Origin: Paenibacillus phytohabitans
GTDB taxonomy: Bacteria > Bacillota > Bacilli > Paenibacillales > Paenibacillaceae
Length of the DNA: 64,000 bases
NCBI RefSeq assembly: GCF_013141775.1
Contig: NZ_WHOB01000062.1
Span: 62,001-126,000 of the forward strand
Direction: 5' to 3'
Below the pieces are notes generated by a model that worked only from the letters and a program-made list of their open reading frames with translations, was not told the DNA's origin and searched no databases. Positions within the stretch are counted from its first letter, which is position 1, and every line of letters begins with the position of its first letter. Positions 43,020 to 50,518 of the stretch are shown piece after piece. Position numbers and translations under genes: made by a program.

Positions 43020-43751
43020 ATGCCCGAAGGAATGTCCTTTGAATTCAAGCTTTTCCTTGACCCTAAGCAGGTGCTGGCGGGAGATGGACAGTTGCTTCCC
43101 AAGATAGCGGGGCTATCCTTTGAACTCAAGGACAAAATGCAAATTCACCTGCTCGATACGCCTGAGTTGAAGCTTTATGAGACAGGGTAGATTGTCCGTA
43201 GCCGTTTCAAGGAAGAGAAATGGGAGCTTACCTACAAGAGACGGATCAGGGATTATCCGGATATGCGTAGCGCTATGGAACAAGCGGTGCAGGAAGGATT
43301 TACACTTGCAGAATACGAACTTGAAGTCGAGTGGGGGTACAAGAAGCAAGCGTTATCTCTGGCAAAAGACTTTGACATTGCTCTGGAAGACAAGCCTGAG
43401 GGACAATGGAGGCAGCTAATCCTGGACAAGGCCCCGCAGCCTTTTAAAGATAGCAGTGTCTTCAAGTCTATAGCAGATACCCGGGTGATGGGTCCTATCC
43501 GGTCCGAGAAATATAAAAGTTAGTGGGAACAGGAGAAAGTTCACCTGGAAGTCTGGACCCTCGGGGCAGAGCGCATGGCTGAAGCAACAATGAAAATAAA
43601 GAACGCCACCGAAGCCGAAGCAGCGGACAAGCATCAACAATTCATTACTCTGTTTAAAGAGGCTAAGCTGCTGCTCGAGCAGGATATGTCCAAAACCAAA
43701 TGGGCACTTGAGCGGTTGAAGCAAGCACATACAACACAAACTACACACTAA
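43020..43751 (+). pseudogene. CYTH-like protein, one frame interrupted by two TAG codons
   Basis: A good site (AAGGAGG, about 8 bases) precedes ATG 43020. The frame continues for 243 codons to TAA 43749-43751 but contains TAG at codon 57 (43188) and codon 168 (43521), with no frameshift. All three segments read like one protein. The first ends with LDTPELKLYETG and the second starts IVRSRFKEEKWELTYKRR, which together resemble the CYTH/triphosphate-tunnel pattern D-T-P-x-L-x-L-x-x-x-G-x-x-x-R-x-R. Trp at the first TAG would need only TGG to TAG. The third segment is Lys/Glu-rich and probably helical. Default reading: a recent pseudogene; amber read-through is the alternative. The middle part alone could be translated from ATG 43263. 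Confidence 0.8.
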
Positions 43752-43766
43752 AAAGGAGCGATTATT

Positions 43767-44432
43767 ATGCCGCTGAATCCATACGGAGTGTTAAAAGGAA
43801 AGATCATCAGAGGAATACCTGCACCACCCACAGGTGACAGCACCCCGCATTATCATGCAGTAGTCAAGGCTGACGGCAGAGAATACAAATTAGCCATCAA
43901 CGTTCAATCCAGAGAGACTCCTTCGGAGCTGTTATATCTGGTCGGTGATCAGTTCCATTCGGAGCAAATCACCCATTTGCAGGGGCTGAACGATGGCTTT
44001 ACAAAAATCGGTAAATCCAACCGTGAAATTGCTTTGGATTACATCCGTGGCGGACTGTTTGACCCCTCCAAGATGGTTGCACTTCCATATAATGAAAACG
44101 GTCCTGACAATGATCTGAATGAGAAGCTGGATGCTTATCTGCAACGTGCCATCAAGGATGAAACAGCTGAAATTTATGTATACGGTGAGCCTTTCCCGGG
44201 CGGTATTCACAACATTCATATGAATCAAGGGAACGTTGAGCAATACAGAAAAGACGACGGCATCTGGCAGGATGGCGGAATTGTGATTCATTTCGAGCAG
44301 GAGGACAAATGGCTCGGCCTGTTCCTCGCCTTCCAGTCGCAGTCGTGGTGCACAGACGACCAGGGCCATATGGAACGGCCGGTTAGCAAGTGCAGTCATA
44401 AAACCGTTAAGATTGCCGAAGTGTCGAGATAA
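43767..44432 (+). CDS. DUF2278 family protein (YukJ-like)
   Basis: Soluble protein of 221 residues. The start PLNPYGVLKGKIIRG, the middle DYIRGGLFDPSKM and the late GGIHNIHMNQGN with WQDGG fit DUF2278, whose Bacillus member is YukJ; no biochemical role is established to my knowledge. It starts 15 bases after the CYTH-like frame with AAAAGGAG. Association with subtilases and a zinc carboxypeptidase in one operon suggests a peptide- or nuclease-related role, but that is inference from neighbours. Confidence 0.85.
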   Translation: MPLNPYGVLKGKIIRGIPAPPTGDSTPHYHAVVKADGREYKLAINVQSRETPSELLYLVGDQFHSEQITHLQGLNDGFTKIGKSNREIALDYIRGGLFDPSKMVALPYNENGPDNDLNEKLDAYLQRAIKDETAEIYVYGEPFPGGIHNIHMNQGNVEQYRKDDGIWQDGGIVIHFEQEDKWLGLFLAFQSQSWCTDDQGHMERPVSKCSHKTVKIAEVSR

Positions 44433-44437
44433 CTGTA

Positions 44438-44467
44438 TGAAGGACCAGCAATCATGCTGGTCCTTCA
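44438..44467 (+). other. Perfect intercistronic hairpin before the carboxypeptidase gene
   Basis: Arms TGAAGGACCAGCA (44438-44450) and TGCTGGTCCTTCA (44455-44467) form a 13-bp stem with loop ATCA, starting 5 bases after the DUF2278 stop. There is no T-run after it (CCTCATTATTG), so it looks more like an mRNA-stabilising or processing hairpin than a full terminator. Confidence 0.75.
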
Positions 44468-44507
44468 CCTCATTATTGAACCCGAAGCAGAAGAAAGGGT
44501 GATAAAA

Positions 44508-45920
44508 GTGAAAGTAGTACAAGCGGTTATTCATGCTTCATCGCTGGAAAAATTGCATGAGCTGGAGAATTACAATCTGGATCTGGCAAGAAGCAGTGCC
44601 AAGCAAATCACAGAGGCAGAGTATTCCGTCTCCGGGATTCTGTCTGCAGAACAGGCGGAGCTCTTGAAGAAAGAGGGCTACACTCTGGAGATCGAGCTGG
44701 ATGCTACAGATATTCCTGCTCAGCGACTACAGGAGGTTTACCATGGAAACCGGTTAGAGTCCGAATCCCAAGCCGCGAATTTCACAGCTGAGTCGGTGCG
44801 GGGCGGTTATATGACTGTGGACGAAATCGATAATACATTGCTGCAGCTTAGCCGGCAAAACCCGGGGCTGGTCTCGCTGATCACTCTCCCTAACCGGACG
44901 TGGGAGGGGCGGACATGCCGTGCGGTTAAGCTCAGTGCTGCCCGACAACAAGCCAGAGTAAAACCGGCCATTCTGATTACTGGTAATGTGCATGCGCGCG
45001 AGTGGGGTGGTTCTGACATTTGCATTAACTTGTTAACCAAGCTCACCCAGGCCTATACAAGCAGGCAGCCCATCCAGTATGGGAACAAAAGCTTTACTTA
45101 TGAACAAATTAAGCAGGCGCTGGAATCTGTAGACCTGATTATCTTTCCGGAGGTTAATCCGGATGGCAAGGTGTATTGTCAGGAAAACCATGGTCAAGAT
45201 TCATTGAATGATCAGCTGGCGGGTAATGGCTTCTGGTGGCGGAAGAACCGCCGGCCTGATGAGAACGGGAGACCGATGGGCGTTGATTTGAACCGGAATT
45301 TTGATTTCTTGTGGGGCAGTACAATCGGTACCTCAGCAGATAAAAACAGTCTGGTTTACCTTGGACCAGCCCCATTCTCCGAGCCGGAATCGCAGAATAT
45401 CAAGTATCTTCTGGATACGTATCCGCAAATCCGCTTCTATGTAGATATTCACAGCTTTGGAGAGAAAATTATGTACAACTGGGGGGATGACAATAACCAA
45501 ACCACTGACCCCGGCCAGAATTTCTTGAATCATCAGTATGACGGAATGCGTGGAACTACTGAGTTTATGAGGGACAGCTACAAAGAATACATTACGCCGC
45601 AGGATGAGAAACTGGAACGGGAACTTGGGAACCGGATGAACTCAGCGTTACAAGCTGTTCGAGGCAAGTCCTATAAGGTTGAAGAGTCGGCCCAATTGTA
45701 TTATACCAGCGGGACGACGCAGGATTATGCCTACAGCCGTCATTTAAGCGACCCATCCAAGCCTAAGATTTACAGCTATACTTTTGAATTTGGTATCACC
45801 TTTGTCCCTCCTTATGAAGAGATGCAGCTCATCATTGCTGATGTGAGTTCTGCGTTAACGGAGCTGACTTACGCGGTATCCCAGATAAATGCACTAGAGC
45901 CTGTTCGCCCGGGTAATTAG
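44508..45920 (+). CDS. M14 zinc carboxypeptidase without signal peptide
   Basis: Metallopeptidase of 470 residues. Zinc ligands His162 and Glu165 in VHAREWG and a third His in VDIHSFGE; the substrate-binding LNRNFDF and the catalytic Glu in YSYTFEFG near residue 435 are present. The first 110 residues resemble a prodomain (repeated EEL/LKKEGY-type fold). No leader peptide is seen. GTG at 44508 is chosen because AAAGGGTGAT lies just upstream. It is the last gene of the operon and ends at a strong bidirectional hairpin. It would trim C-terminal residues from peptides made by the subtilases (inference). Confidence 0.9.
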   Translation: MKVVQAVIHASSLEKLHELENYNLDLARSSAKQITEAEYSVSGILSAEQAELLKKEGYTLEIELDATDIPAQRLQEVYHGNRLESESQAANFTAESVRGGYMTVDEIDNTLLQLSRQNPGLVSLITLPNRTWEGRTCRAVKLSAARQQARVKPAILITGNVHAREWGGSDICINLLTKLTQAYTSRQPIQYGNKSFTYEQIKQALESVDLIIFPEVNPDGKVYCQENHGQDSLNDQLAGNGFWWRKNRRPDENGRPMGVDLNRNFDFLWGSTIGTSADKNSLVYLGPAPFSEPESQNIKYLLDTYPQIRFYVDIHSFGEKIMYNWGDDNNQTTDPGQNFLNHQYDGMRGTTEFMRDSYKEYITPQDEKLERELGNRMNSALQAVRGKSYKVEESAQLYYTSGTTQDYAYSRHLSDPSKPKIYSYTFEFGITFVPPYEEMQLIIADVSSALTELTYAVSQINALEPVRPGN

Positions 45921-45928
45921 AACCCATT

Positions 45929-45976
45929 AAGCAAGACCCTGCAGCTTCAGTCCGCAAACAGGGTCTTGCTTTTTTT
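45929..45976. terminator. Bidirectional terminator between carboxypeptidase and CPBP genes
   Basis: Perfect 13-bp stem AAGCAAGACCCTG / CAGGGTCTTGCTT with a 17-base loop, followed by TTTTTAC on the plus strand; the minus strand has TTAATGGG, weaker. It separates two convergent genes. Confidence 0.85.
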
Positions 45977-45988
45977 ACAGTTAAAACG

Positions 45989-46843
45989 TCAATAATGTAT
46001 CACGGATTTCCGGTTATGTACTTTCTTTCTCCGCAGCAGGAGAAGAATTCCGATAGCAAAGCCCATACAGGTAAGCGATGCAGTGGTAGCGTAGCTGTTA
46101 GACCAGATCACCAGATTCACATTCAGCAGCGAGTGGACGCCCACTACGATGAACAGATTCCGGGTCAGGACATAGAGGAGTGCAAACAGCATCCCGAGAA
46201 TGACCAGCTGGATAAAATCATACACAAACTCCATTCCGTGAAGACCGCCGTAAATCCGGTTCGGGATATGCATGAGGGCAAAGACCGTTTGCGAGATGAG
46301 CATCGCCTTAACTATGCGGGAAGAAGGCTTACCCGTTCCAGACAACCAATGATGAATCTGCACAAAAAGGAAGCCGCGGAAGATAATCTCCTCCAGCAAG
46401 GCATTGCCGAACAATTGTCCGAGTAAAGCGCCCAGAAACAGATTCGGAAAGTTGGCAAGGTCCTGATTCCATGTAAGTGCTGTACCGGCAATGAGATTAA
46501 TGCAGGCACTCATTACATTGACAGCCAGCCAGAACACAAATGTCCATAGGCATCCGGCCAGCAGCTTCTCCCGTCTCAGTCCCAGATCCCGCAGCGGAAT
46601 CCGGACCATTACCCATAAATAAATAATGACAATTACCATGAGACCGAGCAGTCCTGCGCATAACGTGGCATTTATCCACCCGTGGGTCAGCCGGTTAATG
46701 CCATCGAAGGTCCCCTTTTCAAAGAAAAGGAGGTTCACTGTCATCGCGAAAATAATCTCCAGAATAATAAGGCCAAAGATAAACCAGGCTGAAATACGTT
46801 TTCCGGTAAAAATCCCTGCATGTTCCCCTGTCTTAAGCTGCAC
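45989..46843 (-). CDS. CPBP family intramembrane metalloprotease
   Basis: Integral membrane protein of 284 residues with about eight helices. The CPBP/Abi motifs are present: EEIIFRGFLF (EExxxR) near residue 165, FALMHIPNRIYGG (FxxxH) near 203 and the late VGVHSLLN near 249. Family members cleave prenylated or small-peptide substrates in the membrane, or process bacteriocin-type peptides and confer self-immunity. GTG start follows AAAGGAG at 11 bases. It converges on the protease operon. Upstream is a short GTCACAGAAGTCA direct repeat. Confidence 0.9.
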   Translation of the reverse strand: MQLKTGEHAGIFTGKRISAWFIFGLIILEIIFAMTVNLLFFEKGTFDGINRLTHGWINATLCAGLLGLMVIVIIYLWVMVRIPLRDLGLRREKLLAGCLWTFVFWLAVNVMSACINLIAGTALTWNQDLANFPNLFLGALLGQLFGNALLEEIIFRGFLFVQIHHWLSGTGKPSSRIVKAMLISQTVFALMHIPNRIYGGLHGMEFVYDFIQLVILGMLFALLYVLTRNLFIVVGVHSLLNVNLVIWSNSYATTASLTCMGFAIGILLLLRRKKVHNRKSVIHY

Positions 46844-46925
46844 CTAAGTAACACTCCTTTGAATGAAGAAAAATTTACCAGTTAATCCCTCCCCATTACT
46901 ATATTGGCTATGCAATGGTTTCACT

Positions 46926-46956
46926 GTCACAGAAGTCACAACAGTCACAGAAGTCA
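46926..46956. repeat. Direct repeat in the CPBP upstream region
   Basis: Two copies of GTCACAGAAGTCA at 46926-46938 and 46944-46956, 18 bases apart, with a third partial GTCATTGAGGTCACA nearby. They lie between the divergent CPBP gene and the licT promoter and could be a protein-binding site. The rest of the 46844-47190 gap is the licT leader. Confidence 0.5.
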
Positions 46957-47051
46957 TTGAGGTCACACCGCTGCACTGCTACAATCCTGCCACTCATAAA
47001 AAGAGCACTGCTATGGGCATAATTAGCAAAGCAGATTTCTGATAATTACGG

Positions 47052-47080
47052 TTGACACCGTTTTCAGCATATGTTAAATT
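47052..47080 (+). promoter_or_regulatory. Promoter of the licT-bglP-bglA operon
   Basis: Consensus -35 TTGACA (47052-47057) and -10 TTAAAT (47074-47079), 16-base spacer. It lies just upstream of the first RAT, so all transcripts must pass the antiterminator switch. Confidence 0.75.
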
Positions 47081-47088
47081 GTTTCCGA

Positions 47089-47166
47089 GGCTTGTTACCG
47101 GTAATGCGGGCAAAACCACAATGGGAATGATTGATTCGTTTCCGTTGTTGTTTTGCCCTTTTTTAT
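47089..47166 (+). promoter_or_regulatory. RAT antiterminator 1 and overlapping terminator (licT leader)
   Basis: A 29-base ribonucleic antiterminator site (47089-47117), beginning GGCTTGTTACCGG and ending GGGCAAAACC, has the LicT/SacY-type layout. Its 3' end overlaps the 5' arm of a terminator: GGGCAAAAC (47108-47116) pairs with GTTTTGCCC (about 47150-47158), followed by TTTTTT. When LicT binds, the RAT folds and the terminator cannot form. Confidence 0.88.
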
Positions 47167-47190
47167 TCCTCAAAAGCAGGTGGGTCGAAA

Positions 47191-48024
47191 GTGATAATCA
47201 AACAGATTTTTAACAATAATATCGTCAGCACCGTGGATGATAAGGATCAGGAGCTGCTTATCCTCGGCCGGGGTATCGGTTTCCAGTTCCGGGCGGGCGA
47301 CCCGATTGACGAGGCGCGGATTGAGAAAGTCTTCCGGCTTCAGGATTCCTCCATCTATGAGCGCTTCAAGGCGATTGTTACAGAAATGCCGGTTGAAATC
47401 CTGCAAGTGACAGATGATATTGTAAGTCTGGCGCGCATGCAGCTGAATAAGCAGATCAGTGACGGGATTTATGTATCGCTGTCGGATCATATCCATTTCG
47501 CTGTGCAGCGGATGGAGCGGGAGCAGATTGTCCGCAACCCGTTATCCTGGGAGGTACAGCATTTCTACAAAGCCGAGTACGATGTGGCGAAGGAAGCACT
47601 GACGATTCTGCGGGAGCGGCTGGGGATTGATTTTCCCAAGGATGAGATCTGCAATATCGCGCTGCATTTCATCAATGCCGAAGTCAATGATTCGATGAAC
47701 GATGTGACGCATCTGATGCAGCTGCTGCAGGAGATTATGAACATTATCAAATATCATTTTGGCATGGATTTGGACGAGGACAGCGTCAACTATTTCAGAT
47801 TCATTACGCATCTCAAATATTTCTGCCAGCGGGTCATCACCCATACCAGCCATGACGATACCGAGGAGTATTTGTACAAGGTGGTTAAGAAGAATTATCC
47901 GGACACCTTCAAATGCATCCGCAAGATTGAATCTTTTATCCTGAAGAACTACGAGTACGTCATGACCCATTCCGAGCAGCTCTATCTGACCCTGCATCTG
48001 GAGAGGCTGATGAAAACCAAATAA
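47191..48024 (+). CDS. licT: BglG/LicT family transcriptional antiterminator
   Basis: RNA-binding regulator of 277 residues. The N-terminal CAT domain (IIKQIFNNNIVSTV, LILGRGIGFQ) binds the RAT RNA. Two PRD domains follow, with phosphorylatable His residues in LSDHIHFAVQR and IALHFINAE (PRD1) and in FITHLKYFCQR and LTLHLERL (PRD2). PTS-mediated phosphorylation of these sites sets activity according to beta-glucoside supply and HPr state. The GTG start at 47191 follows AGGTGGG. It autoregulates through the upstream RAT and controls bglP through the second RAT. Confidence 0.95.
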   Translation: MIIKQIFNNNIVSTVDDKDQELLILGRGIGFQFRAGDPIDEARIEKVFRLQDSSIYERFKAIVTEMPVEILQVTDDIVSLARMQLNKQISDGIYVSLSDHIHFAVQRMEREQIVRNPLSWEVQHFYKAEYDVAKEALTILRERLGIDFPKDEICNIALHFINAEVNDSMNDVTHLMQLLQEIMNIIKYHFGMDLDEDSVNYFRFITHLKYFCQRVITHTSHDDTEEYLYKVVKKNYPDTFKCIRKIESFILKNYEYVMTHSEQLYLTLHLERLMKTK

Positions 48025-48029
48025 CAAGG

Positions 48030-48117
48030 GGCTTGTTACTGTTCAATCAGGCAAAACCCGAATGAAAACCGGCATGCGTATCTTTCGCGTATGCACGTGT
48101 TCATTCGGGTTTTTTTA
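48030..48117 (+). promoter_or_regulatory. RAT antiterminator 2 and overlapping terminator before bglP
   Basis: A second 29-base RAT (48030-48058), starting GGCTTGTTACTG and ending CAGGCAAAACC, overlaps a terminator with arms AAAACCCGAATGAA (48053-48066) and TTCATTCGGGTTTT (48100-48113) plus an inner stem and a TTTTTTT tail. It starts 6 bases after the licT stop, so bglP expression needs active LicT a second time. Confidence 0.9.
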
Positions 48118-48144
48118 TTACCTACAATTTAGGGGGAAAGACGA

Positions 48145-50052
48145 ATGAAACACCAGGAAACAGCACAGCAAATCGTCAAGTCGGTGGGCGGAGTATCCAA
48201 TGTGAAGTCGGTGTACCACTGTGTAACGCGTCTGCGCTTCGAGCTGAAGGACAACAATAAAGCGGATCAGGCCGCGCTCAAAAAGCTGGATATGGTGATG
48301 GGCACCAATATCTCGGGTGAGCAATTCCAGGTCATTATCGGCAATGATGTGCCTAAGGTATTCGACGAAATGGTTAAAGAGTACCCGGCGCTCAAGCAGA
48401 CAGCGGAAGGAAATAAGCAGGAGGACGGGAAGAAGCAGAATGTGATTCTGAAGATTTTTGAGACAATCGCCGGTGTATTCGCACCGATGCTGCCCGCAAT
48501 CACGGCTGCCGGTATCCTGAAGGGACTGCTCGCTCTATTCGTGACCCTGGAATGGCTGTCAGCGGGAACAGACACGTACCGTATCCTGTCTGCGATTGGC
48601 GATGGCGTATTCTACTTCCTGCCGATGCTGATCTCCTTCAGTGCAGCGCGTAAATTCGGCAGTAACCCGTATATAGCAGTTGGTGTCGGCGCGGCGCTGA
48701 TGTATCCGGATATGGGCGCACTATTGTCCAGCGGTAACCCCGTATCCTTCCTCAGTATTCCGGTAACAGCGGTCTCCTACGGATCTTCCGTAATTCCAAT
48801 TCTGCTCGCGATCTGGATCCTTTCTTACGTGGAAAAAACAGTAGACCGCTTCATCATACCGTCTCTCAAGCTGCTGCTCGTTCCGCTGATCTCCCTCCTG
48901 GTGATGGTTCCGGTCACGCTGATCGCAATTGGACCTCTGGGAACCTTCGTCGGAGACGGATTGTCCGGCGGCATTAACTGGCTGCTGAATGAAGGCGGCC
49001 TGATCTCCGGGATCGTGCTTGGCGGGGCGATGTCCCTGATTGTTATGACGGGTATGCACTACGCACTGGTTCCGGTTATTATCAGCAACCTGGCTACACT
49101 CGGCTTCGATAAGTTCCTGCCGCTGACCTTCATCTCCAATATGGGTCAGGCGGGCGCTACTCTGGGCGTATTCTTCCGGGCCAAAGACAAGAAACTGAAA
49201 TCCGTCGCCCTGTCCACCAGCTTCACCGCACTTATGGGTGTTACTGAGCCGGCCATGTATGGCGTCAATATGAAATACAAAAAGCCGTTCATCGCGGCAA
49301 TGATCGGTAGTGCGGCAGGCGGCGGCTTCGCGCTGGCGTTCGGTGCCAAGGCATATGCGCTGGCTGGTAACGGCGGTATCCCGGGTCTGCCGGGATTGGT
49401 TGGACAGACCTTCTGGTACGCCTTTGGCGGGATGGTCATTGCCTTTGTAGTTGCAGCGGTTGTTACAGTGTTGCTTGGTTTCCAGGAAGAGGCTGATGAT
49501 GCGGAGCAGATTTCCGGCAGTATCGCCGCTAAACCGGCAGATGTGACCCCGGCAGCTCCGGCACAGGTAGAGGTTGAGGTAGAACCGGCATCCGCTACCG
49601 CAGAAAGCACAGCTTATGCACCAATGACGGGTAAGGCGATTCCCTTAAAAGAAGTCAATGACCCTACCTTCGGCGATGAGCTGATGGGTAAAGGCATTGC
49701 GTTTGTGCCTACGGTCGGCGAGCTCGTATCTCCAGTCAGCGGTACTGTAATGAATGTCTTCAAAACCAAGCATGCTATGGTTATCCGCAACGCTGACGGC
49801 ATGGAACTCCTGATCCACGTCGGGATCAACACCGTGAAGCTTCGCGGCCAATTCTTCGAAGCGCATGTGCAGGCCGGTGATCCGATTCAGGCCGGCGACA
49901 AGCTGCTTACCTTCGATCTGGCGCAAATTGCCCAGAATTATGATATTACGACCGCTATGGTCGTTACTAATACGGCCGATTACAAGCAGATTCTGCCGCT
50001 TAAGCTGGGCGAAGTTGCTTTCGGTGAGCCGGTGTTGAAGGCGGAGCTGTAA
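48145..50052 (+). CDS. bglP: PTS beta-glucoside transporter, EIIBCA fusion
   Basis: Membrane permease-kinase of 635 residues that imports and phosphorylates aryl-beta-glucosides and cellobiose. EIIB is first, with the phospho-Cys in SVYHCVTRLRF (near residue 27). EIIC membrane helices span about residues 105-450. An Ala/Val/Glu/Pro-rich linker leads to the C-terminal EIIA with the phospho-His in LLIHVGINTV near residue 560. AGGGGG precedes the ATG. It follows the RAT switch and is followed by the matching 6-phospho-beta-glucosidase after a long T/G-rich gap. Confidence 0.95.
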   Translation: MKHQETAQQIVKSVGGVSNVKSVYHCVTRLRFELKDNNKADQAALKKLDMVMGTNISGEQFQVIIGNDVPKVFDEMVKEYPALKQTAEGNKQEDGKKQNVILKIFETIAGVFAPMLPAITAAGILKGLLALFVTLEWLSAGTDTYRILSAIGDGVFYFLPMLISFSAARKFGSNPYIAVGVGAALMYPDMGALLSSGNPVSFLSIPVTAVSYGSSVIPILLAIWILSYVEKTVDRFIIPSLKLLLVPLISLLVMVPVTLIAIGPLGTFVGDGLSGGINWLLNEGGLISGIVLGGAMSLIVMTGMHYALVPVIISNLATLGFDKFLPLTFISNMGQAGATLGVFFRAKDKKLKSVALSTSFTALMGVTEPAMYGVNMKYKKPFIAAMIGSAAGGGFALAFGAKAYALAGNGGIPGLPGLVGQTFWYAFGGMVIAFVVAAVVTVLLGFQEEADDAEQISGSIAAKPADVTPAAPAQVEVEVEPASATAESTAYAPMTGKAIPLKEVNDPTFGDELMGKGIAFVPTVGELVSPVSGTVMNVFKTKHAMVIRNADGMELLIHVGINTVKLRGQFFEAHVQAGDPIQAGDKLLTFDLAQIAQNYDITTAMVVTNTADYKQILPLKLGEVAFGEPVLKAEL

Positions 50053-50260
50053 GGTTCGGTTGCCGGTTTAGGTTTGGTCGTATCTTCGATCTTTTATGGG
50101 GATTAGCTTGGATCTTCGATTTGGACTTTCGATTTTGGTTTTTGGGTTTAGTTTTTGGTCTATAATTTGGATTTTAGTTTTGGATCTTAGTTTTTGGTCT
50201 TCAATGTTGAGCTTAGCCTGAGTTATTTCCAGGCGCCAGCTCCGGTCTTAGCCTGAGTTT
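50053..50260 (+). repeat. T/G-rich simple-sequence stretch after bglP
   Basis: About 200 bases with very little C and A outside short GATCTTCG words, made of degenerate TTTTGG and TTTAG units (for example GATTTTGGTTTTTGGGTT). The gap to 50518 holds no gene. It contains this stretch, a spacer, and the nested inverted repeat at 50361. Confidence 0.7.
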
Positions 50261-50360
50261 GAGCTTAGTGATTTCGGAACGAAGCGATCGGGTTGGCTTA
50301 GAATTTTGTCACCTTCGAATCCGCTTCATCCTAGCAAAAGGCTATTAGTAACGGAGGGAA

Positions 50361-50467
50361 GTTTGGAACTGTAGGAGCGATAGCGTCCGCCTTTGTCTCC
50401 GGATGTTATCCGCTAATAGCGGTATAATTCAGAACATCTGGAGACAACAGCGGCCGGAAGTCCAAAC
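50361..50467. repeat. Nested inverted-repeat element
   Basis: Three concentric stems: outer GTTTGGAACT (50361-50370) with AAGTCCAAAC (50458-50467), middle TTGTCTCCGGATGTT (50393-50407) with AACATCTGGAGACAA (50433-50447, one G-T), and inner CCGCTAATAGCGG (50410-50422). Unlike the ~51-bp arrays it is a single, 107-base unit. It ends about 50 bases before the beta-glucosidase start and may be read into RNA as a long hairpin. Confidence 0.75.
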
Positions 50468-50518
50468 ATCACGCAGTTACGGCCTGCCTTTTTATAACGA
50501 ACAATGGGAGATGACAAA

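Noticed and set aside
43020..43751. Genome-wide amber recoding (pyrrolysine-like)
   Set aside because: Several intact genes in the window end with TAG in normal positions, for example at 251, 17721, 20786 and 21722, and no pyl-type gene is present.
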